Source: Neelides folsomi
Taxonomy: Eukaryota > Arthropoda > Collembola > Neelipleona > Neelidae
DNA length: 22,974 nt
Reading direction: 5' to 3'
Assembly (NCBI GenBank): GCA_034687125.1
Contig: JAQGBZ010000652.1
Coordinates: 1 to 22,974 of the forward strand
Shown: in pieces, positions 1-11,208 of the stretch
Position numbering within the stretch: position 1 is the stretch's first letter
How the letters are laid out: every line of letters starts with the position of its first letter
Position numbers and translations under genes: made by a program
The notes under the pieces: model-generated
Databases searched by the model: none
What the model saw: the letters and a program-made list of their open reading frames with translations, nothing else
Told to the model about the DNA's origin: nothing

Positions 1-138
1 GGGTCTGCGGGGAGGTAGAAGGAGCCAAAGGAAGGTAAAAACCGAAAAGGTAACATCTTATACTTCCGCACTAGGTATTTCTAAATTAAATGTAATTACA
101 ATGTAATTTATTTATATAAAAACAAACATTTATATTAG

Positions 139-3100
139 ATGATAGCGAACAAGGAATTAAAATTGGGAAATTATTACTTCAACAATCGAGTGAAGAACAA
201 ATTTGGTTTTTGGATTCTCCTTGTTCACCAGTTCATTTTGCTGCAGTTTCAGGAGCCATTAAAATGTTGAAATTTTTGTCGGTCAAAGGTTTCCAGTGTA
301 ATGAATATGGAAAGTTGGATGAGAATTTGGTCAAAATTCCTTTTGTAGGGACGAGCAAATTGAAGCCAATTCACGCTGCTGTAATTTCAGGTAATTTTGT
401 TAATTATATGATTAATTATGATTTCATACAAAATGTCATAATTAAGATTTGTTTATATTTAATTTTGATATTGAAGGGGATTTACCCAAAACAGTCGAGT
501 GCGTCAACTTTTTCTTGAACCTTGATGAGGAAAACTGTAATGCTAAAACTTTGGAAGAAGATTCTCAAAACATAAGCTCACGTTATTACAGTAAGCCAAT
601 TTTTAAATGTATTACCTAAAAGTTAACGGCATAGTTATTTTTTACTAATTGGAACAACTGCAGCTATAAAATTATAAGTTTAACTAAATATTAGCAAAAT
701 AGTTTTTAATAAAAAATTTTGATTTTAATTAAGGGTTCATCAATAATCAAAACACTTCACTTCACCTTGCTGCTTTAAATGGCCATCCAAACGTTCTAAA
801 GGCGCTTTTGGCCTTCCACAACACGGACATTTACAAATTGAATGGAAATGGAGAAACTCCTTTGCATTCACTCGCTGAAAATGGTAAGAATGGGTGAAAT
901 GAAAAAGATTGTAATACTAATTCAAACAAAATATTTTTTAATCAAAATACTTTTTTAAAGTTGATTAAAAAACGGTTTATCAATTTTAATTAATCCAGAC
1001 AGTAAAGCGAGTGTTGAATGTGCGGAAATCATTTTACAACATGTGGATATAGACAAGAATAATTTTTGTCAAATTGCCAACTTTAATAAAGAAACGGCTT
1101 TGGACATTGCAGTGGAACACAAATCACTCAGAGTCGCAACTTTAATATTTCAATATATTGGAAGGCCAAATGTGGACTCAAAATGGTTTAAATTTAAATA
1201 TTTAGATAATTAACATGAAACATAAAAGTCCAATTAATTGAACGAATATTTTATTATAAAGTAAAACAATTATGATAATTGATCAAATGTTCATTTTCCC
1301 ATAAGGTTGAATGATGAAACAATGGGAATTTTATATAAAGATCTCCTCCAATCTTTGTTCCCAGTTTATGAAAATTCAATTTACGAAATAACAGAAATTC
1401 CCTCAAACTTTAAAAACAATTCAACAACAACTGTTTTGATAGAAGCTGAATATGTGTAATTTAAATTAATTGTCATTTAAAAAATTTTACATATTTTTTA
1501 AAATTGAAGATTTGCCTTTATTTATAGTTAACATTTTCGGATTATTTATTTCCTTTATATTTAGTAGCATTGTTGGGGGAAGTTTTGTAGAAAGGAATCA
1601 ACCAGAATCAAAATATTTAAATACTGTTTTAACAGCTTCTTATCCAAGAGGAGTCAAAGAAGAACTTTTTGCCCAACCGCTTATACAAATGTTCTTACAA
1701 GAAAAATGGAGGAAAATCTCAAAATTTTTCTGGGCTGGATTTATTTTTCAGGTAATATGTCAATTAGTTTAAATTAAAATATTCAAATTAATGTTATATT
1801 AATCGCTTTAACTTTAGTTCCCATTCTTGATTCTGATTCATTTTTAACATTTCAGCTTATATGGTTTGTTCTGTATTCATCAGTAATGTACAATTTCCAC
1901 ATTACATTAGAAGAAACTCACAATTACACTTCAAATGACATTTTAAATGAATCTGAAATTTCTGAAATGATTGAATTTGAAATTGAAAAAATTCCGACTC
2001 CTGTGAAATTGATCGTTTGGGGAGTTTTCATCCCGCAGACTTTAATCATCATTATCAAAGAATTCTTCGATTTCAAGTTCAGAGCAAATAAAAGCGAATA
2101 TTTCAAAAGCATCTCCAACATTCTCCAATGGACTTTCATTTTAACTTCTTCAATCACAATTATTCCAATTATCTTTCCAAACGCATTGAACCGTCAAGTT
2201 GTAGCATCTTCTGTAAATTCCAATTAAATGACTTTATTCAAATTTACTTTGGTTGAAAACAATGGTTTGATTTTTCAGGTTGGGATTTTACTCTCGGCTA
2301 TTCTTTTTACAAGGGAGCTTGGGAAAGTTCCCATTTTTGGAAAATTCAACAATATTTTGAGAATTGTAATTAACATAATATAGAATTTTAAATTTTTCAA
2401 TTATTTTGTTAATGGCATTATTTTTTTAAAAGGTAACGAGGAATTCATTTGAAATGCTCATTTACTTTTCCGGAATATTAATTTCGTTTGCAGCCGTTTT
2501 TCAAGTTTTGATTTCAACCGTTAGTATTTCCTAATAATATATCATATTTTGTATTAAAATAGCTTTTCAAGCTATGTAATTTGGATTTAAAAATTGTTTT
2601 CCATGTTTTATTACAAAATATTTTTAAATATTTTAAAGGATGATCAATTTCGACTTCCATTTGGAATTGTGAAAGTAATCGCAATGATGTTGGGTGAACT
2701 TGAATATTTGGCAACTTTTCATGAAACCCACGAAGAACGGTTGTATGAGATTGAGCGGATGGTGGGACGAGTTCTTTTTCTTGTTTTTGCCTTTGCTGCT
2801 TCCATCATTGTTCTCAATCTCCTCACTGGTCTGGCTGTTTATGATATTGAAGTAAATTAAATTAAATTATTATCTTATAATTATTAATAATTATTTAAAT
2901 ATTAATATTAATTTTTAATAATCAGCGCGTCGTGAAAGATTCTCATATCAGCATGCAAGTGTCAAAAGTGGAACAAATCTACAAATGGGAAATGTTCCTC
3001 ATCTTTTGTAAAAGGATTTTTGGTAGTAAAATGGAACCTGTGCTCAACTACACCCGGATAGTGAAAACAGAGTTAAGTTCAAAATCAAAGCACTATGAAA

Positions 3101-3341
3101 TTATTACATTGCAATATTTATTTTATTATGTGCTTAATTATTTTAAAATTTACAAAATTAGCCGAACGTAATCAAAGTTATTAATTTCAGAGATGGAGTA
3201 AAGCGACAGTCGCGGATGATCTACGAAATTGAAGGGTTTAACTTCAATTGCGGAAAATCTTTTCAACAAGTTTTATACGAAAAGTTCAGAACTCCAGAAC
3301 TCTTCCAAAATTACCAAATTAATATAAGACCTCTAACTTGA
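139..3341 (+). CDS. TRPA-type ankyrin-repeat cation channel (painless/pyrexia-like), 5' partial
   Basis: Exons read as 139-390, 477-590, 734-883, 999-1185, 1306-1455, 1565-1751, 1856-2212, 2279-2365, 2433-2519, 2639-2851, 2926-3071 and 3191-3341. All junctions are GT-AG and the joined frame stays open for 692 codons to a TGA. About five ankyrin repeats come first, with hallmarks such as SPVHFAAVSG, TSLHLAALNGH and ETPLHSLAEN. A linker with EELFAQPLIQMFLQEKWRKI follows, as in TRPA channels. Six membrane segments follow: S1 across the 1751/1856 junction, S2 near 2010-2055, S3 near 2125-2170, S4 at 2279-2350, S5 at 2455-2519 and S6 at about 2770-2840. The pore helix and filter read GIVKVIAMMLGELEY. 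In the family this is a plasma-membrane, Ca-permeable nociception or thermosensory channel. The start codon lies upstream; a fragment at 1-14 ending at GTAGAA could be the preceding exon. Exact TRPA subfamily is inferred. Confidence 0.88.
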
Positions 3342-3768
3342 TATTTAAATTATTAATTAAATTAATTCTGTATATTATATCATTGTCTTCCAAAATCTAT
3401 ACATAAAAATGTTGAATGTTAATTATTTAATAAAATAACAAATAAAAGAATGACTTTATCATTTACGGAATACCTTACTTTGAAACTATAATTATTAAGT
3501 TTACCAATAATTTATATTTATGCATAAATGGGTATAAACAACTTTACCAGCAAAGCAAAAAGTTTAAATACGAATAAGGCATCTCAGGATCTAGTCTCTA
3601 ACTATTTTATTATTCTTGAGGGGTAAGTTAAAACATTTAGTAAATTCGACTAAGCGTATAGAACTTGAGAAAGAAATAAAGCCACATGTCATGAATTGTC
3701 TTGTTCAACTGTTTCGGTCGATTCAAATTTAATTTACAATTGCATTAAAGTTTAATTAAACTCTAAAG
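3342..3768. other. Intergenic: 3' end of channel gene and upstream region of TFIIE-beta
   Basis: AT-rich spacer. An AATAAA at 3429-3434 is a likely poly(A) signal for the TRPA-type gene. A TATAAA-like stretch occurs near 3532. A GGGGTAAGT donor-like site near 3620, together with the AAAG directly before the ATG at 3769, would allow a 5'UTR intron in the next gene. No coding exon is seen. Confidence 0.5.
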
Positions 3769-4674
3769 ATGGCTAGCGTCCAAAGCAGATCAAATTATTT
3801 GGGGAGGATTGTCAATTTTTTAAAAAATCACTATATGGCAGGTCGAAAAACCACTTATCGGTTTGATGAACTCATTAAGGGATCCAGTTTGTCTCATATT
3901 GATACAAATACACGAACCGTAAGGAATAAACACATTAAATTTAAAATTTTGATCTAATAAGTTTAATTTTTAGCTTGTACCAATTTTTTATTATATTTCT
4001 TTTTCAATTTTACAGTGGCTTCTCACCGATGGTCTTTTCGCCCATCCAAAAATCAAAACAACCCCTGAAAGGAGATATGTCTACAATCCGCCACTTCCAT
4101 GTGTTAATTCTGATGAACTTTATGCTCTCCTCACCAATTACTACAAGTATGGGAAAGGGTTCATCCTCTGGGACGATGTAGTCGATTCACTTGACAATGC
4201 TCTAACTATCCTTGAGGTATTTGCTTTTTAAATAACATCGATAATGATCATTTAACAATGAAATTGGTTTCATAATGAATATGCTGAATTGAATTCTAGG
4301 AGTTTGAAAATGATAAAAAGATCATCGTGATGGCTCGTGAGAATAAGAAATTCATCGTCTTTAACCATTTCGATGGAGGGAAGAAGAAGGAAGTGAATCC
4401 TGACATCGTGAAGCTCTGGCATTCCTGCTCAGTTTCGGGACTCGACGATGCGCGATTGTTCTTGACCCTTGAGAGTCAAGGAATCAAAGGGTTTCCTCCA
4501 GATCTTCAACAAAAGCGAACTCCGCTCAAGCGAACTCCGCTTAAAAGAGAGAAGAAGATCAAAGACAACGATTACATGATGAACGTACTCGAACCCTTCA
4601 AGGAAGAAGACACTACGATTGAAGGGGAAAAGGTTTCCAGTAAAGATACAAACATCACTATTAATTTTATTTAG
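3769..4674 (+). CDS. GTF2E2: Transcription initiation factor IIE subunit beta (TFIIE-beta)
   Basis: Three exons, 3769-3918, 4016-4216 and 4300-4674, all in phase 0, encode 241 aa. TFIIE-beta pairs with TFIIE-alpha in the RNA polymerase II pre-initiation complex, helping recruit TFIIH and open the promoter. The first winged helix covers roughly residues 8-80 (IVNFLKNHYMAGRKTTYRFDEL, followed by WLLTDGLFAHPKI). A second one follows (SDELYALLTNYYKYGKGFIL, then VMARENKKFIVFNH). The conserved block VNPDIVKLWHSCSVSGLDDA leads into the basic tail with LKREKKIKDNDYMMNVL. Human and fly proteins are about 290 aa, and the shortfall is mainly the Ser-rich N-terminal tail. The ATG at 3769 has A at -3 and G at +4. 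The tail holds a 15-bp direct repeat coding KRTPL twice (near 4514-4543). Confidence 0.93.
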
Positions 4675-5430
4675 CTTCACACATTGGAACATTTTTCTAC
4701 GATTTTTAGTCCTTTGACATTTTAACATTTTTGTAATGTAGCTCAATGTTTTAATTTCTTATTACTTTGTTATTTGCTTGTCATTTTAATAACTTAATTA
4801 TATATTATTAATAGTTAAATTATGATTATGTTCATAAAATAACATATTTTATTTTTTATTTAATGACAATTTTGATATACTAAAAATGCTAGTATACATA
4901 CACAATATATTCTATCCTAATAAATACCTTTTTGTCTATTTCTTACAGTAATACATAAACTAATAAAACATATAATCACAATCGCAAAGTCAATTATTAT
5001 ACCATATATATTAACGTAATACAAAACTAACATTGCGTTTGTATTACACTTAACATTCTTTTAAAAGCATCTATTACCTAATAATTAACCATTATTAATT
5101 TAAGAAAATATCATTAAAGATAATTTATTTCAACTATAAACATCTTGAACATAAATAAATAATCTACTTTTAATACATTGCATTGTATGAAATATAAATG
5201 CACAATGAGGGCAATGACAAAGGATAAGCTATTTGTCTATAGAGAATCTCAAAATTTAGTCTCATAACAACTTGATATTTAATATTGGGCAATTTAAAAC
5301 ATTATAGATCCTTAAACTTTAAATATTTAATTTATGCGTGTATTGCATATGATCGAAGTATTATATTACATGTTACAAGTTCTTCAAAGACCACAGAGAC
5401 CCCTTTGAACAAATATTGTCTTTGTTTCAG
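4675..5430. other. Intergenic: TFIIE-beta 3'UTR and AT-rich spacer
   Basis: The first AATAAA after the TFIIE-beta stop is at 4919-4924, implying a 3'UTR of about 250 nt. The rest is AT-rich without exon-like reading frames on either strand. An initiator-like TCAGTC at 5433-5438 marks the probable start of the next transcription unit. Confidence 0.45.
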
Positions 5431-5432
5431 AT

Positions 5433-5438
5433 TCAGTC
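5433..5438 (+). promoter_or_regulatory. Initiator-like TCAGTC motif upstream of the acidic-repeat gene
   Basis: The hexamer TCAGTC matches the arthropod Inr consensus. It lies upstream of a GC-richer, exon-like stretch that ends at a strong GTAAGT donor at about 5579. No TATA box is evident about 30 bp upstream. Assignment as the start site is inference. Confidence 0.3.
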
Positions 5439-5845
5439 ATTGAGTTGTCTTAAATTTACGACATTTATTATGACTGATTCCAATCAACAATAGCAATAGG
5501 AGAGAGAGACCTCTGCAAAAGTTCGCGATCTCAACTCATCGGATTCATCCTCGACAATTCAAGAGTCAAAGTCTTCCGTAAGTAATTTAGCTACTAATTG
5601 ATTTTTTACCCAATTAGCTAATTAATCACCCACAAAATGCAGTCCCTCCAATATTAAATTAATAAATGTATTGCGTATTTTATAATTAGTAAACATTTCT
5701 TAAATTTTCCTAATCCATCATGGTACATTTTTGTATTTGGTCTTGAAATTGGTTTACTAGGTCGGAGATTAAAATATCATCACTCTCTGACCTCTGCTTC
5801 GACTGCATTGATCTTCATTGAATTGAAGGATTAAAAAGATAAAGG
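5439..5845 (+). other. Probable non-coding 5' leader exons of the acidic-repeat gene
   Basis: Two exon-like blocks precede the coding exons. The first ends at about 5578 before GTAAGT. The second runs from about 5761, after TTTACTAG, to about 5845 before GTATGA. A third leader piece begins at 5984 after TTTTTAAAG and continues into the coding exon. The frame of the ATG at 6007 is closed by an in-frame TAA at 5986-5988, so the upstream blocks cannot be in-frame coding and are best read as spliced 5'UTR. The first block contains a short upstream frame, MTDSNQQ then stop. Confidence 0.4.
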
Positions 5846-6006
5846 TATGAAATTAAAATTTTCCATGTTCCTTTGTCCATTTCACTTATTTACTTTTGAT
5901 TTCATTCAAATGTCTTTGACCTCATTACTCGTAACGTGTACCCTAATTCTATTTTTACTCATGTTATGGTTTTATTTTTAAAGGATAAGTTGGAGAATTA
6001 GGAAAA

Positions 6007-7085
6007 ATGGGATTGAAGAATCATCCGTTGAAGAAAGTTCGAAATAGGTCAACGAGTCTAAGGATCAGCACTTCATATGGATTCTCAAATGAAATCGAAA
6101 GAGCACGCGTTGCTCTATTGTATCAAAACTTTTTGAAGGTAGAATAACCGATTGTTGGATTTTGTTTGCATTCTATTACATCCATTTCATTACAATTCAT
6201 CTAATTCTTTGATTTTTTCCATCAATTGATTTGGTTTTTCTCTATATTACATAATTTTATAAGCTACATTGATTCAATTTAATTATTTAGGTCCAATACA
6301 GTCCAGAAAAAAAGCGCAAAGCGGTTAATTTGGCCCCAGAAGAGAATGCCAAACGAATGAAAAGCATTGAAGTTGCTCAGCCGAAGTTTGATTCGGAATG
6401 TAACGAAAAGTCTGATGTTAGTATCGATTACTTCCAATACGACCAACCCGAGGCATCAAGCTTCAACGACATGAAATCACCGATTGCCAAGGAGGAACCA
6501 GAGCAGATTTCCCAAACAGAGGAGGACACCGAAGAACTTCTCTTCTCAGAACCAATGGAGTCCAATCCAGATGAGATCAAACAAGAAGACGATGTTAAGA
6601 AGGAGGAAAATGTGAAGGAAGAAAGCGATGACGAGGCCGTGAAAATTGTAAAAGAAATGAGCGATGTCGAGACGGATGAAATTGCAAAAGTTCAGAGCGA
6701 TGCCGAGACGGATGTAAATGCTGAATTTCAGAGAGATGCCGAGACGGATGAAAATGCAAAAGTTCATAGCGATGCGGAGACGGATGAAATAATAAATGTC
6801 GAGACATTGGAGAGCGATGCCGAAACTGATGAAAATATTGAGAGTGATGACGAAGTACCAGAAATGGAACGACGCCATGTGGAATCTCCTTCGACTCATC
6901 AGGTGAGATTGGATGAAATGATCAGCGTTGTTAAGGCCATCACTTCTCCTTCTAATGCCAAAGCTACGACGCCTGAACTCTATGGAACTTTGATGAGGTC
7001 TGGAGTTGGAAATCTTTGTAAAGTGGTCAAAAACCTGACGAGCATTTTTGATCGATCGGGACCTTCTGGGACTGGGAATCAGTGA
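6007..7085 (+). CDS. Acidic protein with 12-residue SDAETDE-type repeats, unknown function
   Basis: Two exons, 6007-6138 and 6291-7085 (phase 0, GT-AG), encode 308 aa. The ATG is fixed by an upstream in-frame stop at 5986 and sits in a good context (AAAAATGGG). I do not recognise the protein. The N-terminus is basic (MGLKNHPLKKVRNRS), and a Lys/Arg cluster SPEKKRKAV resembles a nuclear localisation signal. Residues from about 90 to 220 are strongly acidic and disordered-looking. They include KQEDDVKKEENVKEE and a repeat of period 12 aa with core SDAETDENAKVQ. The last 60 residues are ordered-looking (ELYGTLMRSGVGNLCKVVKN) and may be a small helical domain. A nuclear or chromatin role is only a guess. 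Lies tail-to-tail with the TMC gene. Confidence 0.8.
6664..6843 (+). repeat. In-frame tandem repeat, 36-bp period
   Basis: Within the acidic gene, units of 36 bp encode 12 residues beginning ETDE/ETDV and ending SDA or RDA. They occur three times in register, followed by a 45-bp variant (ETDEIINVETLESDA) and a partial last unit (ETDENIESDDE). Units differ by scattered substitutions, mostly keeping acidic character. Confidence 0.8.
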
Positions 7086-7765
7086 GTTGAACAAATGAAA
7101 ACTTAAAACTTATTCTTTCTATATTCATTATATTCTTTTACAATTTTTATATATTATGAAAACATTAGTGAATTACACGTGTGGAATTATGTGTTTTACA
7201 GTTTACAGTAACAGCTATTTAGATTTAGCTAATCACAATTAATGTAAATTTAAACAATGTTAAAGCTTTTTCGTAATGTCCATTGCTGCCCATTTGAAAC
7301 TTTCAGTTTATTTAGTACAATAAATATGTAGTTAATCTTAAATATATTATCTTATATATTTAATATTTATATTTATAAATAATATATTCATTTTATCCTC
7401 ATTTCCTTTGTGAATTTTATTTTATTATTTATAAAACATCATATTAAATAAAATCTTTAAATTTATCTTATTAATAATCAATTTATGATAATGAAGTTAA
7501 CTCAACTTATAACTTTTGGAATTTAGAAGAGCTCTTTAATATTTTTGCAATTTGGATTCATACTTATGTATTTTAGGTATTTAATTTTGATGAATAAATA
7601 AATAATTGGATATTTTATAAAAAATGAAATTCAATTATTTAATCACATCAAAGATTTTTATTGTTTTCATTTTATTGCACTAAATTACATTAAATTATGC
7701 TTAATTACAATTAGAATTAATTGTCATTTAGTCATTAGTTTCATTAGAATTAAATTTTAAAGCCT
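7086..7765. other. Convergent 3' region of the acidic-repeat gene and TMC gene
   Basis: AT-rich spacer holding both 3'UTRs. AATAAA at 7319-7324 on the plus strand fits the acidic-repeat gene. TTTATT at 7657-7662 (AATAAA on the minus strand) fits the TMC gene. No exon-like sequence is seen. Confidence 0.5.
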
Positions 7766-10700
7766 TCAGGCATGAGGAGGATTTGAAATTTCTTCAGAAT
7801 GGTCACTGCTTCCATTTTTATTCCTAAAGGTATTGAGTCGAGCAAATAAATATTGTTTGTCGTGTCCTTCGAGAACCAAGAGATGCTTCAAACTGGCGAC
7901 CATCCCGCGATTTGCTTCACCAACCCAGCGGAAATAAAGCAAGAGAGAAAAGACAATGAGAAAGACCACAACAGCGGGATAACACAACTGATCCAAAACT
8001 TCTTTGCTCCTTTTCATTATCATTCCTTCGTCTCCGATTACGTTCCATGGAACTCTAATAAGGTTGATCAAAATGGATTTAAACATTGTAATTAGATTAA
8101 TACAGGTACATATGTTACTTATGTAAATAGTATTATAGTTAGTTTTAAAGATATTTAGTATTACTTTTGGTTTCGAAAAGGTCCACACTCTTTGGATGGT
8201 TCCATTGCAAGGATGACAAATGCGATTGGAACAACTGCGGAAACCAATGACGCAAGTTGAACAATTCCTAAAGGTAAACTCCGATTTCCTCTATTTATGA
8301 AAAATTATAAATTACAACTTTTATAAATAATAAGGATTATTAATAATTCCATTTAATGTTTAATTTACTTAAAAATCCTCGGCGTTCCTTTACAATTAAT
8401 CAAAATTGATATTTTCTTTAGATAGAAGAGAAGGAAGAAATACAAAGTGGAGATGATTGGAAGCATCGGAGCAAAGTAAACTCCAATCCAAGTGAAAGTC
8501 TGAATGTAAATTCCATCTAAAGCTTCATGAAGGCAGTTGAATCTCAAAAGGCCAACTTTCTCGCAGTGTTTCGAACATCTCAAGCATTTGCCTATTAAGA
8601 TCCGCAGAGGTTCAAAGAACAATGTGATGGTTGCTTTGAATAGAATGTCCACAAATAAAAGCCTAAGGAAAAGTAAGTGATTAAGTAAATTGACTTTAGT
8701 TTAAACTTTAATGTTGTTGGATTTCTATTAAAATGAAGATAAAGTACTTGTATGCAAACTGAGCATAAATGGATTCCCAACAGGGTAATCGTTCCTTCAA
8801 TCCGACTGAAGTCCCCTTGGTCCATTCTGAACAATTTGCACAAGAAGATTTTTCCACTTCACAATAACTGGCAGTGTAAATTGCAAAAATGCATCCGCCC
8901 AAGGAAGCAATGAAAAGAAGAAGACTCCGAATCAAAATTAACGTCGCTCGTGTACTTTCCCCAACATTCTCAATGCTCCCAAGCTAAAAGTAAATAAATC
9001 ATTTATAACATATTTCGATTTAACTCATTATACTTTTATAATATAGAGAAATCATCAATCCCAAGATCAAGAAATTAACTTTTTAATTTATTTTTAATTT
9101 ACAATTCGGAGGAAAATTCTTAATGCGAAGTTTGTAAAAAGAAGTGCAGCCGGAGCAGCAAGATTGTAAAGGAGATTTTCATATTCAAGAATCTCAGGTT
9201 CATTTTGTTTCTTCAGAGTTTCTCGAGTCAATTGAAACATTGAAATTCCAATTGTAAGAACCAGAGCCAAAACAACAAAGTTGACGAAAAACCGAATTCC
9301 CCATACTTTCAGAACGTCTCTTTTCCCAAAGTCTTCTGTTTCTTCCTGAATTTAAAAAAAAGAATGCCTTGATTAACGAGTAAGAAATGAACCTCATCAA
9401 AACTTTAGTATTAATTTTAATATTTTCTATTATTAAATTTTATTCAAATAAAGTATTTATTACCCTTTGAAGTTCTTCTTTAAGAACGGATTTCATCCGA
9501 TGGACCAAACTCTTTCTTTTAAACTTTGACCCACTTTCAGAATCAGTTGATGATTCCCAGCCAGCCAAGATGAGATTTGAATATTCATAAGTGAGTCCTT
9601 CCTTTTTCAATATCGAATCCTGTTCAAATTTAATTAAAAAAGCTTTTTAAAATTTATTAACTATTCACTTATTATATAGGACGTAGATGTTGCAGATGAA
9701 TTATTAAAAACAATTAATTTGGTTTTTACTTTTGCTCCTTTGCAGATCCTAATGAGGATGAATATGAAGCTGAAGGTAAAGATAAAGAAGATGAATGCAA
9801 TGTAAACCACAGCTTCTTCATATGACCAATTTCCAAACAAATTGTGGATTCTTCCTCGTTCAAAAAACCCATAAAAGAAAGGACTTCGCTCCACCAACTT
9901 GAATTGCTCTCCGAGCTCAGCAATTGGGTCAGAAATTTCATACAAACTTCGGTTTAATTTAGGAAATTCCATTTTGTATTTGATGCTGCAACATTCTTTG
10001 ATCATGCTTTGAGACATTGCAATTTCTGTATTATTTCCATCTAGAATAAATTTTATTTAATGAGCTAATACCACTGTATAGTAGTTAAATCGAATATGGT
10101 AACTATGTAATTAGTAATTATATTGGTAATTATAGTTATTTCGAATATGAGGAATTTGACTTTACTATTTGGCAATTGGCAATTAGCATCTAAGAGAGTC
10201 ATCGGCTCAATTTTAGGAAACAAATAAGGAACGAGGATTGTTGAGAGTGAAATGGTGAGAGCGAAGTTGAGGAAAAGACTCCATTTGGTTAAACGAAGAG
10301 CCGCAGCAATTTCAATTCCCCTTCTCCGCTCCACGCCCTCGATGGATCTATTCCAAAAAATGGAATTTCTTTTCCATCTCCCCAAAGTTTTCTTCAAACT
10401 TTCCATCGCTTTCATTCTGTGCCAGCAAAGAAGGCTCAGGCCTTTGAGTCTCAGAATGGGAATGGTCTGAAATTAATATAAAATTCTCATTCAATTACCA
10501 ACCCATACACTTGCGATCTCTACTTCTCTACCATAGGCATAGTTGCGTCTTTAAAATAATACACAATTGAGCAGTAATTACTTAATTGAGGCTTGATTAG
10601 CTTGATTAGTTAATTGGCATAATTGGCAAATAATTTTAAACGAAGTGAAAGTATTGAATTAATAATGGATCTTTTGCAATTGGTGCAATATTGAGGTAAT

Positions 10701-11208
10701 TACCATTAATTGAGATTTGAGTTCTTTCTTTTGTGACATTGGCACCGGCATGGAACGAATTTTTTGAAGTTCCTCGTAAGTTGTTCGTTCGTTTGGTATC
10801 GTCAAATCAGCGAGGTCTGGAATTCCATTAATTGTACAATCACCTCGATGATCTCCGAGCGTTGACAGCATAGTTTGATTCTTCCTCTGCGACTGCCGTC
10901 CTTTAAACCCAATGTTTAAATAATAATTATTTACTTTATTACTTACTATATTATTTACTTATTGCTTTAAAGTTAAACTATTAGTATTTTAACTGTTTTT
11001 AACTAACTATTTGTATTTCCATTTAATGATTAAACTCACCATGATGAATTATTGAGTTTCTCCTGGCTGTCTGGGAAGGAAGCGCTATGTTAAACCTCGA
11101 AGATCTTGTAGGTCCCCCAGTTCCAGAAGGATAACTTTCTGTGTAAAATTCTCCTCCTGCTTCCTCCCACACATCTTTACGAACTTCTCGTTTTCCACTT
11201 CCAGACAT
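7766..11208 (-). CDS. Tmc: Transmembrane channel-like (TMC) protein, complete
   Basis: Ten exons in transcript order: 11040-11208, 10704-10900, 10166-10466, 9730-10040, 9464-9619, 9103-9345, 8748-8983, 8369-8662, 8165-8290 and 7766-8054. All use GT-AG sites with compatible phases, giving 2322 nt and 773 aa, in the usual TMC range. Family landmarks in order are a W-plus-IEG region before TM1, ERSPFFYGFF in the first loop, and the TMC signature CWES...AYKLLFVDIL (family form CWETxVGQELYKL) across exons 7-8. Then come IYIQTFTWIGVYFAPMLP, FLLFYLKKISILINC and KECGPFR before the last membrane segment. TMCs are plasma-membrane, multi-pass mechanosensory or leak channel subunits. The N-terminus is hydrophilic (MSGSGKREVRKDVWEE). 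Which TMC clade it belongs to cannot be decided by eye. Confidence 0.93.

Noticed and set aside
4429..4746. 105-codon minus-strand frame
   Set aside because: Antisense shadow of the last TFIIE-beta exon.
5177..5205. Resemblance of ATTGCATTGTAT...AAAT...GCAC at 5180 and 20878 as a dispersed repeat
   Set aside because: Short, gapped match in AT-rich DNA; not distinguishable from chance by eye.
6546..7094. Long minus-strand open frames (182 and 70 codons) opposite the acidic-repeat gene
   Set aside because: They are the antisense of a repetitive acidic coding exon. Their repeated RLGIALNF/HPSRHRS patterns only mirror the 36-bp repeat.
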